DNA of 64,000 nt. It comes from Linum tenue (lineage: Eukaryota > Streptophyta > Magnoliopsida > Malpighiales > Linaceae). Positions 1 through 9,700 of this stretch are shown piece by piece. The stretch is taken from contig CAMGYJ010000006.1 of NCBI GenBank assembly GCA_946122785.1, positions 32,593,168 through 32,657,167 of the forward strand, in the 5' to 3' direction. Each line of letters starts with the position of its first letter. The stretch's first letter is position 1. Below the pieces are notes generated by a model, which searched no databases, was not told the DNA's origin, and was given only the letters and a program-made list of their open reading frames with translations. Made by a program: the position numbers and the translations under genes.

Positions 1-433
1 GTATCAATCACAGGGCGATGCCAGAGGTAAACTCCTAATTTGTCGAAACGGATGGGAGTAGAGGCACATAGAAAGAATCTGGAAGAGAAAGAAAGGGAGG
101 TCGAGAAGAAAAGGAATTAAGAGTCACAGAATCCTAGGAGATTTCTTCGAGAGGAAACAATCCAAGTTCTTGACAAATGGGCATGAATGTTCTGGCAGGC
201 AGAGGTTTAGTAAATATACCGGCCCATTGGTAATCAGTCCCTACAAATTCTAAGTGAATTTTCCTTATTGAACTAGATCTCGAATAAAGTGGTAGCGAAC
301 TTTGATGTGTTTAGTGAGAGAATGTTGTATAGGATTCTTAGTCATGTTAATAGCACCGGTGTTATCACACAGTACAGGTAGAGAACTTTGCTAAGACCAT
401 AGTCTTCAAGCTGGTACTTCATCCACAGCAGCT
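1..433 (-). pseudogene. Copia-2 pol, RNase H C-terminal part
   Basis: Read on the minus strand, this stretch encodes the end of a Copia RNase H: a CDNTGAI block, a TKHI-x3-YHF-type block and an FTKPLP-type block, ending at a TAG near base 139. These are the standard last motifs of plant Copia polyproteins. The upstream half of the same domain lies at 8571-8650, on the other side of Copia-1. Bases 1-138 are downstream of the pol stop and hold no recognisable LTR, so the 3' LTR lies beyond the left edge. Confidence 0.8.
429..433. repeat. Target-site duplication of Copia-1, left copy (CAGCT)
   Basis: CAGCT directly abuts the first base of the left Copia-1 LTR and is repeated exactly at 8571-8575 after the right LTR. 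The 5-bp length is normal for Copia integrase. It proves the insertion is intact and unrearranged at its ends. Confidence 0.95.
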
Positions 434-978
434 TGTTAGCCAAAACGGTGCCGTCTCTATCTTCTTAAAACGGCGTTGTTTAATCAACAAAGGAAAAGGG
501 CAAGTGTAAAGGGCACGTGTTGATTTTCGTCCATCGCAGTTGGAGTCTTCATCGAGAATCAGAAAGTCGGCAGTCCTCCTTGTTCCTCTCAAGAAATCGA
601 AGAACTGCCTGCTCAGATTTCCACCGTCGCTACTCATCTAGCCATCATCATCACTATCTGGAGCGTGATGTAGGAAACAGTCATCTATTTCTCCTTGTAT
701 AAAAGCAAGTAAGAACTTTCACATCCTGTAGCGATTGATAGAGAAAGAATCTATGATTCTGGGTATCATGGGCTATGTAGATTACCAACTTCAGTAGATA
801 GATCACAGGAGTTGAGAACTGGGTGATTGTATCATGGGAAGTTGGGGCTGTGCGTTGTTCTTTGTTTTTGTTAAAAGGGCCAAGTCTCTTGGCTTGGCTA
901 GGGTTCGAACAGTTTGATTGTAACGAGCTATCAATTTAAATAAAAGTATTTTCTTTCTTAATCACTTTGGATTCAACA
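434..978 (+). repeat. Copia-1 5' LTR
   Basis: Starts TGTTAGCC and ends TTCAACA. It is nearly identical to 8030-8570. Small differences include extra bases around 775 and a CACGTG at 511-516 that the 3' LTR lacks at the matching place. A TATA-like ATAAAAG lies at 700-706. Confidence 0.95.
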
Positions 979-980
979 AT

Positions 981-992
981 TGGTATCAGAGC
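981..992 (+). other. Copia-1 primer binding site (tRNA-iMet type)
   Basis: TGGTATCAGAGC begins two bases after the LTR end. This is the usual plant Copia primer site, complementary to the 3' end of initiator methionine tRNA. Confidence 0.9.
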
Positions 993-1036
993 AGGCTCTT
1001 TGAAGGACTAACTGTCGCCAAAGAGAAGATCTCAAG

Positions 1037-3336
1037 ATGTCTGGATCATCCTCAAATGCTGTAGCTTACTCGGCAAATACAAATCCTCCATGGTTTGATG
1101 GAACAGACTATACAGTCTGGAATAAGAGGATGAGGATTTACCAGCGTGGAGTCGATGGAGAACTATGGGCTGTTGTAAGAAAGGGACCGGTGCCTGTGGA
1201 CGATGAAGATGAAGAAGATTGGAAGGAAGATCAGAAGATTTCCTCTCAACTCGACTCAAGAGCCATGCACATCCTGTTCTCAGCTCTATGTCCAGAGGAA
1301 AGAAGCCAAGTGGCTCAATGCGAATCTGCAAAGGAAATCTGGGAGTCTCTTCAGACTACCCATGAAGGTACGTCTGAAGTGAAGGAAAGTAGGATAGATG
1401 TGTTGTTAAATGAGTATGAGTCATTTGAAATGAGCTCAGGAGAGTCTATATCAAGTATGTATAAACGATTTAATGATCTGATAAATAGGTTGAAAGGGCT
1501 AGGTAAAACTTTTGAAACCAAGGATCTAGTTAGAAAAATTCTAAGGTGCCTACCTAGGGAATGGTTGCCCAAACGAACTGCAATTGAAGAAGCCAAAGAT
1601 TTAAATGTTTTATCCATTGAAAGATTAGTTGGCTCATTGCTCAGTCATGAAGAAGTAATCATCCAAATGAATAAAGATGATCATAGAAGAAGGAAAGTTA
1701 TTGCATTTAAAGCTCAGGAGTGTCACAGTGAGTCTGATGTAGATATGGGAAAAGAATTTGAAAAGGAGTTCGCCTTAGTAAGTAGAAAATTTCATCGAAT
1801 GCTTAAAATGAAAAGGGAGTTTCAGGCAAAGAGATCATATCAGGATCCTAGAAATTCTAGCGGTAATCAGTTCACTAAATACAGAAGAGAAAGAGAAGAA
1901 ACTGAAAGAACTCCTGCTAGAACATATGAAAGATATGACTCAAATCGATCATATTTTGAGAAAAATCCACTAAAATCACATAGCAGACCATCAGAAGGTC
2001 GTGAAAGGTATAAAATTGATAAGGAAGACAACAAGTCTTCCACTGAGAAAGATTTAACCATCTGCTTTAAGTGTGGAAAACCAGGGCATATGCGCTCAAG
2101 ATGCCCTCTAGGTACAAAGGCCAAAGAGAAAGCACTGGCTGCATCTTGGAGTGATTACAACACTGATGAAGAGGTAGAAGACAAGAATCTGGCATACATG
2201 GCCTTTGCTACAAAGAACGAACATGATGAACAATCCACATCTAGTGATGATCATCAGCCTCCTTCGTCTTATCAGGTAATCTCTGACTCAGACTCAGAAC
2301 AGGACAGTAAGCCAAAAACTAAAATAAATTTCTTGCATGCTCTATCAAATCTTCAGGAAGAATGCAATAGACTTAAAAGCAAGTATTGTTTATTAATGAC
2401 TGATAATAAGGCCCTGAAAAATGAAGTTGTAACATTAAACAGATCATTAACCACTCAGTGTGAGTGGAACAGAAGTCTAAACACGGAGATTTTCAATCTT
2501 AAAAACGAGAATCAAAGTCTAAAGGATCTGTGCAAAAACAAGAGTATGCAAAGTAGAGAATATCAGAGTAAAAACATAAACAATAGATGGCTACCCTCAA
2601 AAACATTTCCTATAAATCACAAATGTCAGAGTCAGGACAGAAAATATGAGAAATACCCTATTATCTTTACATGCTCTTATTGTAAATAGGGGTGGGCATT
2701 CGGTCGGTTCGGTTCAAACCGAACCGAAATTATGCATACCGGGTCCCCGAATTCTATCAAACCTCAAACCGAATTCGAACCGAAGTATAATTCGGTTCGG
2801 TCGGTTCAAACCGAATTATAATTCGGTTCGGTTCGGTTTTTCATACAAAACCGAAATAGTGAGGTTAGCTTGTATTTTCTCTTTTTTAAATTATTTTTCA
2901 CCCTAATGTAAACAGTAAATATGTATCATCAATGATAAAATCAAACATTTCAACACATAAGTCATAAAACACTAACATGATTCAAATATTTAAGTATCAT
3001 AATAAGTAGAAACATAAAAATCCACCATTTAGAACTTGAAATTATAATAATTCGGTTTTTCGGTTCGGAAATTCGGAAATTCGGTTCGGTCGAAAGAACC
3101 CTGGTTTCCGGAATATGTCATTTTCTCTTCCGAATTCCGAACCGAATAACATTAATTCGGTTTCGGTTCGGTTTATATTCGGTTCGGTTCGGTTAGGTTC
3201 GGTTTTACCGAACCGTATGCCCACCCCTAATTGTAAACGAAAGGGTCATTTAGCAAAATTTTGCTATGATTTAGAAAGACTAAGAAAAACTACCATCTAT
3301 AAAACATTTTGGGTTCCAAAATGTGCTAATCTCTGA
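1037..3336 (+). pseudogene. Copia-1 gag, split by a hAT MITE
   Basis: The ORF opens with ATG at 1037 and stays open for 550 codons until it runs into a MITE. It has a Copia-type gag (UBN2-like) region at about residues 60-200, a CCHC zinc knuckle (C-x2-C-x4-H-x4-C) near residue 343, and an acidic/Ser-rich stretch followed by a coiled-coil-like segment near 440-510. A second knuckle starts just before the MITE: its first two Cys are left of 2687. Its His and last Cys are right of 3229, where the frame continues to a stop at 3334-3336. Gag would package element RNA into particles; this copy cannot make the full protein. Confidence 0.85.
2687..3229. mobile_element. hAT-type MITE inserted in Copia-1 gag
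   Basis: 543 bp bounded by inverted ends TAGGGGTGGGCAT / ATGCCCACCCCTA (about 18 bp with one mismatch) and flanked by an exact 8-bp duplication ATTGTAAA at 2679-2686 and 3230-3237. The 8-bp TSD is the hAT signature. Both subterminal regions are packed with the iterated word TTCGG/CCGAA, as expected of hAT transposase binding zones, while the middle (about 2870-3050) is plain AT-rich. It has no transposase ORF. Confidence 0.93.
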
Positions 3337-3349
3337 TTGACTGCAGTGT

Positions 3350-4846
3350 TTGGGAGAAAGTGAGAATATCTGGTTTCTGGACAGTGGTTGCTCCCACCAC
3401 ATGATAGGTAAAGAGGAACTATTTTCTTCATTGAGCTATAAAAAGGGTGGTAAGGTGGTTTTTGGAGATGATCGTGTAGGTACTATAATGGGGAATGGAA
3501 CAATAGGTAAAAGTCCTCTTCCAACTATAAAAAATGTGTTGTTGGTAAAAGGATTAAAACATAACCTGCTTTCAATAAGTCAACTGTGCAATTCTGAAAA
3601 TAGAGTGGTTTTTGAATCAACATCATGTGAAACTATCAGGATAAAGGATAATAAACTCCTATTCTGTGGAACTAAGAAAAATAACATGTATGTAGTATAT
3701 CTAAATTGTCTCAATACCTTTAATGAAACATGTTTCCAGGCTAAGACACATGATCTAGAAGCATTGTGGCACAGAAAACTTGGACATATAAGTTTAACAA
3801 AACTATCAAAACTATCAAAGATGAAATCAGCACGAGGGATACCTTTGCTAAGAGATGTGCCTAAATTCTGTTGTGATGCATGTGTTGGTGGAAAAACGAT
3901 CAAGAAAAGTTTTAAGTCTAAAAAGGATATAACTACCTCTGAACCCTATGAGCTTATTCACATGGATTTATTTGGACCAACAAATGTAATGAGTCTAGGG
4001 GGAAAATCATATGCTTTTGTACTCGTTGATGATTTTTCTAGATATACTTGGGTATACCTTCTAGCATCCAAAGATGAAGCTTTTGTGTACTTTAAAAACT
4101 TTGTGCATCACATCTTAACTGAATCAAAGAATTGCATAAAAACCATTCGCAATGACAATGGAGGTGAGTTTATTTCTGATCAGTTTGGTGATCTATGCAA
4201 TGATAAAGGAATTACTCACACCTTCTCTGCTCCTAGAACACCACAACAAAATGGTGTTGTAGAAAGGAAAAACAGAACCATTATAGAAACTGCTAGAACT
4301 ATGCTGTTAGAATATGGTTCTCCTAAGTTTCTTTAGGGAGAAGCTGTGATGACTGCTGTGTATGTCATAAATAGAGTACTAATTAGGAAAATCTTAAACA
4401 AGACTCCCTATGAGATTATTAAACAGAAAGCACCCAACCTAGGATATTTTCATCCTTTTGGGTGTAAATGCTTTATCTTGAACACAAGAGATCACCTATA
4501 CAAATTTGACTCTAAATCTGATCTAGGAATATTTCTAGGATACTCAACTAAAGGCCAAGCATATAGAATATATAATTTAAGAACTAGAAAAGTCGAAGAA
4601 TCAGTGTTTGTAAGGTTTGATGATTCTGAAAGTACTAACAAAGTATCTATCGAGAATATAGAACTTCTATTTCCCATGTTGAATGAAAAAGGAAACACTG
4701 AAGGACAGCAAAGAGAGCCTATACAAAAAGAAGGTCAGAAAGACGAGAATGAATCAAGTAATGAATCAAGCAAGGAAGAAGAAAGAAAGAATCACCACCT
4801 CATATCTAGAAACGACATCCACCATCACAGATCATTGGTGAGTTAA
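3350..4846 (+). pseudogene. Copia-1 pol: protease, GAG-pre-integrase and integrase
   Basis: The frame shows the protease active-site triplet in a DSGCSHHM context near 3380, then a GAG-pre-integrase zinc module (H-x..-H, C-x2-C) around 3765-3890. The integrase core follows, with the first Asp in an HMDLFGP block near 3960, the second Asp in an NDNGGEF block near 4155 and the catalytic Glu in a QQNGVVERK block near 4255. A TAG at 4334-4336 replaces the Trp codon normal at this place. The frame resumes at once and runs to a TAA at 4844. The open frame begins at a TTG, so this is not a true start; it belongs to a polyprotein. Confidence 0.85.
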
Positions 4847-4932
4847 ATGAAGGTATACACACTAGAGGAAGATATCAACCAGGTCAGTATGCTCTCATCT
4901 CTCTATTAGAACCTAAGAATTATAAAGAAGCC

Positions 4933-5517
4933 TTGCTTGATGATGAATGGTTGGATGCCATGCAAGAAGAATTACTTCAGTTTGCTAGACTACATGTGTG
5001 GGAACTTGTTCCTCGTCCCTTAGACTGCTTAATAATAGGAACAAAATGGATATTTAGGAACAAAACTGATGAAGAAGGGCAAATAATTAAAAATAAAGCA
5101 AGGTTAGTAGCACAAGGATATTTACAAGAGGAAGGAATTGATTTTGAAGAATCTTTTGCTCCTGTGGCACGAATTGAATCAATTAGAATGCTATGTGCAT
5201 ATGCATGCTACATGAAAATCCCTCTATATCAAATGGACCTAAAAAGTGCATTTTTAAATAGAGAGATAAAAGAGGAAGTTTATGTCACCCAACCACCAGG
5301 CTTTATTGATCCTAATCATCCTAACCATGTATACAAGTTGTCTAAAGCACTATATGGACTAAAACAAGCTCCTAGAGCTTGGTATGAAAAGCTATCAACC
5401 TTTCTAAAAAATGAAGGCTTTTCACAAGGAAATGTTGATAAAACCTTGTTCATCAAGAAAGAAAACTCAGAAACCTTAATTGTCCAGATATATGTTGATG
5501 ATATAGTATTTGGGTAA
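4933..5517 (+). pseudogene. Copia-1 pol: reverse transcriptase, N-terminal and palm part
   Basis: A Copia RVT_2 domain with the expected blocks in order: a KWIFRNK block, an ARLVAQGY block, FAPVAR, the first catalytic Asp in a [11 protein letters not shown] block, [11 protein letters not shown], and the YVDD active site at the very end. A TAA at 5515-5517 follows the active site directly, so the protein would stop after it. Translated from RNA in the order of this window, it would copy element RNA into cDNA. Confidence 0.88.
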
Positions 5518-6455
5518 AAAAAACCTGAAATGTGTACTAAATTCTTCCATCTCATGAAATCAGAATTTGAAATGAGCATGATGGGAGAACTGTCACATTT
5601 TCTAGGATTCAAATTAAGCAAACCAAATCAGGAATATTCATAAATCAATCCACCTATACTGAAGCTATGCTTAAGAAATTTGAAATGAATTTTCTAAATG
5701 TAAGTCAAACTCCTATGGCTACAAATTTGAAACTTGATAAAGATGAAAATGGAAAGCCATTCTGTGAGAAAAAATATAGAGGAATGATCGGATCACTTCT
5801 GTATCTAACTGCCAGTAGACCTGATATTCAATTCAGTGTAGGATTATGTGCTAGATTTCAATAAAACCCCAAAGAAAGTCACTTTAAAGCAGTTAAACGA
5901 GTATTCAGATACCTAAAAGGGACAATAAATGTAGGGCTTTGGTATCCAATTTCTGATTCATTTGAGCTAGTTGGCTATAGTGATTCAGACTTTGGTGGGA
6001 GTCTGGTTGAAAGGAAGAGTACCTCAGGGACTATTCAGTTTCTTGGACCTGCTTTAGTTTCATGGTTCAGCAAAAAGCAAGGGGCAGTAGCCCTTTCAAC
6101 AGCTGAAGCTGAGTACATGGCAGCTGGGAGCTGTTGTGCTCAAGTAAATGGGATGAAAGCACAATTATCGGATTATGGTTTTAACTTCAAAGAAATACAA
6201 ATATCCTGTGACAATACAAGTGCCATTAGCATGATAAAAAACCCTGTTCAACACTCTAGAACAAAGCACATCGAAATAAAATACCACTTTGTCAGAGACT
6301 TAATTCAAGCAGGACATGTATGTCTGCAGTTTGTCTCAACTGAATCACAGTTGGATGACATATTTACAAAACCACTACCTAGTGAACGATTCTTGCAAAT
6401 ATGCACAGAACTAGGGCTCAAATCTGCTTGTCAGATTAAAAATCTTTTCAACTAA
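5518..6455 (+). pseudogene. Copia-1 pol: RT C-terminal part and RNase H
   Basis: After the stop at 5515 the Copia frame continues in pieces. There is a block with the RGMIGSLLYLTASRPDI consensus (about 5780-5830), then a TAA at 5862. The RNase H section follows, with its STAEAEYM-type block near 6095, CDNTSAI near 6208, TKHIEIKYHFVRD near 6262 and an FTKPLP block near 6364, ending at a TAA at 6453. At least two stops and one frameshift separate the parts. Confidence 0.85.
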
Positions 6456-6635
6456 ATCTCGATTGGTCCTTTTCTGCTCTAGGTATTTTGCGTTTCTTGG
6501 TTTAGCAAACAGAAGCCTTTTTCGGCTCATGCTTGCCTTGTCCCAAGAAATATCCATAGAAGCACCAACCTAATCATTACACTTTTTCTGCGGAAGAAAC
6601 TCTTCGACTTCCATCCGCTCCTCCACTTCTCCAGC

Positions 6636-6646
6636 CTATATAAACC
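6636..6646 (+). promoter_or_regulatory. TATA box upstream of the post-pol ORF of Copia-1
   Basis: CTATATAAACC lies 84-94 bp upstream of the ATG at 6730, in a C/T-rich leader with little coding character between pol and the extra ORF. Position and sequence fit a plant core promoter with a 5' UTR of about 55-60 nt. It suggests independent transcription rather than read-through, but no transcript evidence is available. Confidence 0.55.
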
Positions 6647-6729
6647 TTCCTATTCTCCACTATTCTCCTCACGCTCTTACAACAACTAAGAAAATCAAAA
6701 CACACAGAGAGTTTTCCTGCCCTCCAAAA

Positions 6730-7749
6730 ATGAGTGACTACATGCCTCGTCCGTTTCGCTTCGAGAGATTAGTTCATACCTTTTCAGGGTACATGTTTCA
6801 TGAACCCAGAGTGCTGAACCACCACCGTTACCTCCAGCACTTTGACAAGCGAAGGCTTCACCACATTACCCAGCTTGATCCCTACGAATTCAATGTCTAT
6901 AAGTATGACATTATCTCGCTTATCGAAGGGATGGGGTGGGATTTTTTGCTTCGTCAACCTATTCATCCTGCTTGTCCAGGAGCTGTCAAATATTTCTTCT
7001 CAAATCTTCAAAGTCCTGGAGTAAGCTCAAGGAGGTTCACCACACTGGTCTATGGTCATTTACTGACCATCCCAGTCGATGCTCTCAACGGGATTCTCGG
7101 ATTCCCATCCCAGGGCCTAGGGCTTGCTAACCAAACTGAATTCTGGAAGCACGAGTTCAAGATTGAGGTGGAGTATAGCAACTTCTCCACAGAGCCTACT
7201 GGTGGCTCTGATGTTCCAATCCCTGTGTCTTGGCTGCCTTCGAGACTGAGGATCTTTCACTACTTCCTCACTCACGTTTTCCTTCCTCGGTCTTTTAACC
7301 AGGACTGTGTCCTTCACATGGATCTCTGGATTATCGCCAGTGCAATAGCAAGAAGGAAGCTCGATTTTGCAAGCATCATCTTCGGTCAGCTTCTCCCTGT
7401 AGGGGATGAAAACTATAAAGGTCTCCTACCTTTCGGCTCCATTATCACACGACTGCTGATCAACCTAGGAGTTGATCTGTCGGAATTTCAGAGCATCTCC
7501 TCTACAATGTATGTCAGTGCACTGAACGTGCTAATGGTGCTCGACTTGCCAACTGACATACCTCCTCCTCCTCATCCCTCTACTTCTCTTCTGGGTCTCC
7601 CTCCAACTTCTCGATCTGCTAAGAACGCCTCTGCTGGAAAAAAGGCCAAATCTGCTGGTGAATCCAGCAAGTCTGGAGATCTTGTTTTTACAATCTCCGA
7701 AGGACATACCTCTTCTGATGATTCTGCTACCTCTGCCCCTCCTGCCTAG
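6730..7749 (+). CDS. Extra ORF after Copia-1 pol (env-position protein, 339 aa, intact)
   Basis: An uninterrupted 339-codon frame from ATG 6730 to TAG 7749, in the place where Sireviruses carry an env-like ORF. The N-terminal 260 residues look globular (Trp/Phe/Tyr-rich, an LPFGSIITRLL block near residue 240). The last 65 residues are low-complexity Pro/Ser/Ala/Lys. From memory of the family, the globular part resembles the plant proteins annotated as putative plant transposon protein domain, often found beside retroelements; I cannot confirm this without a search. I see no clear signal peptide or transmembrane helix, so a true envelope function is not supported. It is the only long frame in the element without a stop, and it has its own TATA box. 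Function unknown. Confidence 0.75.
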   Translation: MSDYMPRPFRFERLVHTFSGYMFHEPRVLNHHRYLQHFDKRRLHHITQLDPYEFNVYKYDIISLIEGMGWDFLLRQPIHPACPGAVKYFFSNLQSPGVSSRRFTTLVYGHLLTIPVDALNGILGFPSQGLGLANQTEFWKHEFKIEVEYSNFSTEPTGGSDVPIPVSWLPSRLRIFHYFLTHVFLPRSFNQDCVLHMDLWIIASAIARRKLDFASIIFGQLLPVGDENYKGLLPFGSIITRLLINLGVDLSEFQSISSTMYVSALNVLMVLDLPTDIPPPPHPSTSLLGLPPTSRSAKNASAGKKAKSAGESSKSGDLVFTISEGHTSSDDSATSAPPA

Positions 7750-7807
7750 ATCTTCTAGTCTTTCCTTTTAATGCATTCATGTATGTTTCTTTTGGAGCCT
7801 TTTTTTC

Positions 7808-8029
7808 AGGGGGAATGAGTTCTTTAGGTAGTTATGAACTGGTAGCTAGTTAGGGGGAATATCCTAGATATTCCATATTTTGTTCTCTTTCCCCCGTAGT
7901 ATTTCGCTCCTTATGTAACCGCTCTTTTAAATGAATGCATCTACGGTTTTTACTTTGGATTCCTTGTCTACTGGTGTGCTGTTTCCTCTATTTTGCAGGT
8001 CCTCCAACTTCTCGGTCGAAGGGGGAAAT
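7808..8029 (+). other. Three purine tracts before the Copia-1 3' LTR
   Basis: AGGGGGAAT occurs at 7808-7816 and again at 7852-7860, and GAAGGGGGAAAT at 8018-8029 abuts the 3' LTR. The last is the functional position of the polypurine tract that primes plus-strand DNA. Repeated PPT-like tracts upstream of the 3' LTR have been described for Sireviruses. Confidence 0.75.
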
Positions 8030-8570
8030 TGTTAGCCAAAACGGTGCCGTCTCTATCTTCTTAAAACGGCGTTGTTTTATCAACAAAGGAAAAGGGCAAG
8101 TGTAAAGGGCAATTGTTGATTTTCGTCCATCGCAGTTGGAGTCTTCATCGAGAATCAGAAAGTCGGCAGTCCTCCTTGTTCCTCTCAAGAAATCAAAGAA
8201 CTGCCTGCTCAGATTTCCACCGTCGCTACTCATCTAGCCATCATCATCACTATCTGGAGCGTGATGTAGGAAACGGCCATCTATTTCTCCTTGTATAAAA
8301 GCAAGTAAGAACTTTCACATCCTGTAGCGATTGATAGAGAAAGAATCTATGATTCTAGGTATCATGGGCTGTGTTACCAACTTCAGTAGATAGATAACAG
8401 GAGTTGAGAACTAGGTGATTGTATCTTGGGAAGTTGGGGCTGTGCGTTGTTCTTTGTTTTTGTTAAAAGGGCCAAGTCTCTTGGCTTGGCTAGGGTTCGA
8501 ACAGTTTGATTGTAACGAGCTATCAATTTAAATAAAAGTATTTTCTTTCTTAATCACTTTGGATTCAACA
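8030..8570 (+). repeat. Copia-1 3' LTR
   Basis: Matches 434-978 almost throughout and ends GGATTCAACA before the right TSD CAGCT (8571-8575). Confidence 0.95.
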
Positions 8571-9700
8571 CAGCTGGGTACAGTAAAAACCATCAGTGAT
8601 ATACTCTGCTTCTGTAGTGGATAAGGCGACTGAGCTTTGTTTTTTTACTAAACCAAGAGATAAGTTAGGAACCGAGAAAGTGTCAGGCACCAGAAGTGCT
8701 TTTTTTTGTCGACTATGCACCCAGCATAGTCAGAATCACTATAGCTTATCAAATCTAAGCTAGAGGCACTTGAGTACCACAACCCTAGAGAGAAAGTTCC
8801 AGCAAGATAACGAATGATTCGTTTAATAGCTGAAAAGTGACTCTCCTTTGGATTGCTCTGAAACCTAGCACAGACGCAGACACTATACATAATATCAGGA
8901 CGACTCGCTATGAGGTACAGGAGAGACCCTATCATACCGCGAAACCTTTTACAATCCATCGATTTTCCAGTTTCATCTTTTGTTAACTTAACAATGGATC
9001 CCAATGGAGTGGAAGCTCCTTTTAAGTTGCCAAATTATAAACGTTTTAGCATATTATTCAGGTATTTGGACTGACTAATAAAGATTCCTTGACTGGTTTG
9101 TTTTACTTGCAGACCTAGAAAGTAGTTTAATTCCCCCATGAGACTGATCTCAAAAGCATTTTTCATAACATTTTCGAATTCAGTACATAACTTCTGACTT
9201 GTAGAGCGAAAAATAATGTCATCTACGTAGACTTGAACTAACAGAGTGTATTCTTTTTCATTTTTGATAAACTGAGTTTTGTCAACCTATCCTCGATGAA
9301 ACCCTTTTTCAAGCAGATTGCTGAGCTTTTAATACCAGGGATTAGGGGCCTGTTTGAGCCCGTACAAGGCTTTATTGGATGTTCAAAGTCCTCAAAACGG
9401 GGAGGCTGTGAGACATAAACTTCTTCCTTTAGATCTCCGTTTAAAAATGCACTCTTAACATCCATTTGATATAGCTTAAAGCCTCGAGAGGCTGCATACG
9501 CACACAACAGTCGAATGGCTTCTAATATAGCTACGGGGGCAAATGTTTCATCAAAGTCAATTCCTTCTTCCTAACAGTAGCCTTGATCTACTAACCTAGC
9601 TTTGTTTCTAATTATGGTTCCAATTTCATCTGTTTTATTTCAAAAAATCCACTTTGTACCAATTATTACCCTATCCTTAGGTCTGGGAACTAAGTCCCAA
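8571..9700 (-). pseudogene. Copia-2 pol: RT and start of RNase H, broken
   Basis: On the minus strand, pieces of Copia RT and RNase H can be read in shifting frames. 9507-9238 carries the [20 protein letters not shown] block. The YVDD active-site region lies near 9220. 9004-8648 carries the RGMIGSLLYL block and the SDSDYAG region of RNase H. Frameshifts lie near 9290 and 9380, and a stop near 8650. RNase H continues at 433-139 beyond Copia-1. Confidence 0.82.

Larger units (their letters stand above)
434..8570 (+). mobile_element. Copia-1: Sirevirus-like Copia LTR retrotransposon, full length, decayed pol
   Basis: An 8.1-kb element with two LTRs of about 545 and 541 bp, a TG...CA structure, a tRNA-iMet primer site after the left LTR, a purine tract before the right LTR, and a perfect 5-bp TSD. 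The order gag - protease - integrase - RT - RNase H is Copia. A long gag with zinc knuckles, an extra ORF after pol and repeated AGGGGGAAT tracts before the 3' LTR fit the Sirevirus (SIRE/Maximus) lineage. The LTRs differ by a modest number of substitutions and short indels, so insertion is fairly recent, but pol has in-frame stops. It is inserted in the RNase H of Copia-2 in opposite orientation. Confidence 0.95.

Noticed and set aside
2646..3336. Short ORFs full of FGSVRFGS-like repeats around 2646-3336
   Set aside because: They are translations of the iterated CGGTT words of the MITE, not proteins. The same holds for short ORFs in the GGTCTGG MITE and in the LARD LTR (FGSTRFGSFG).
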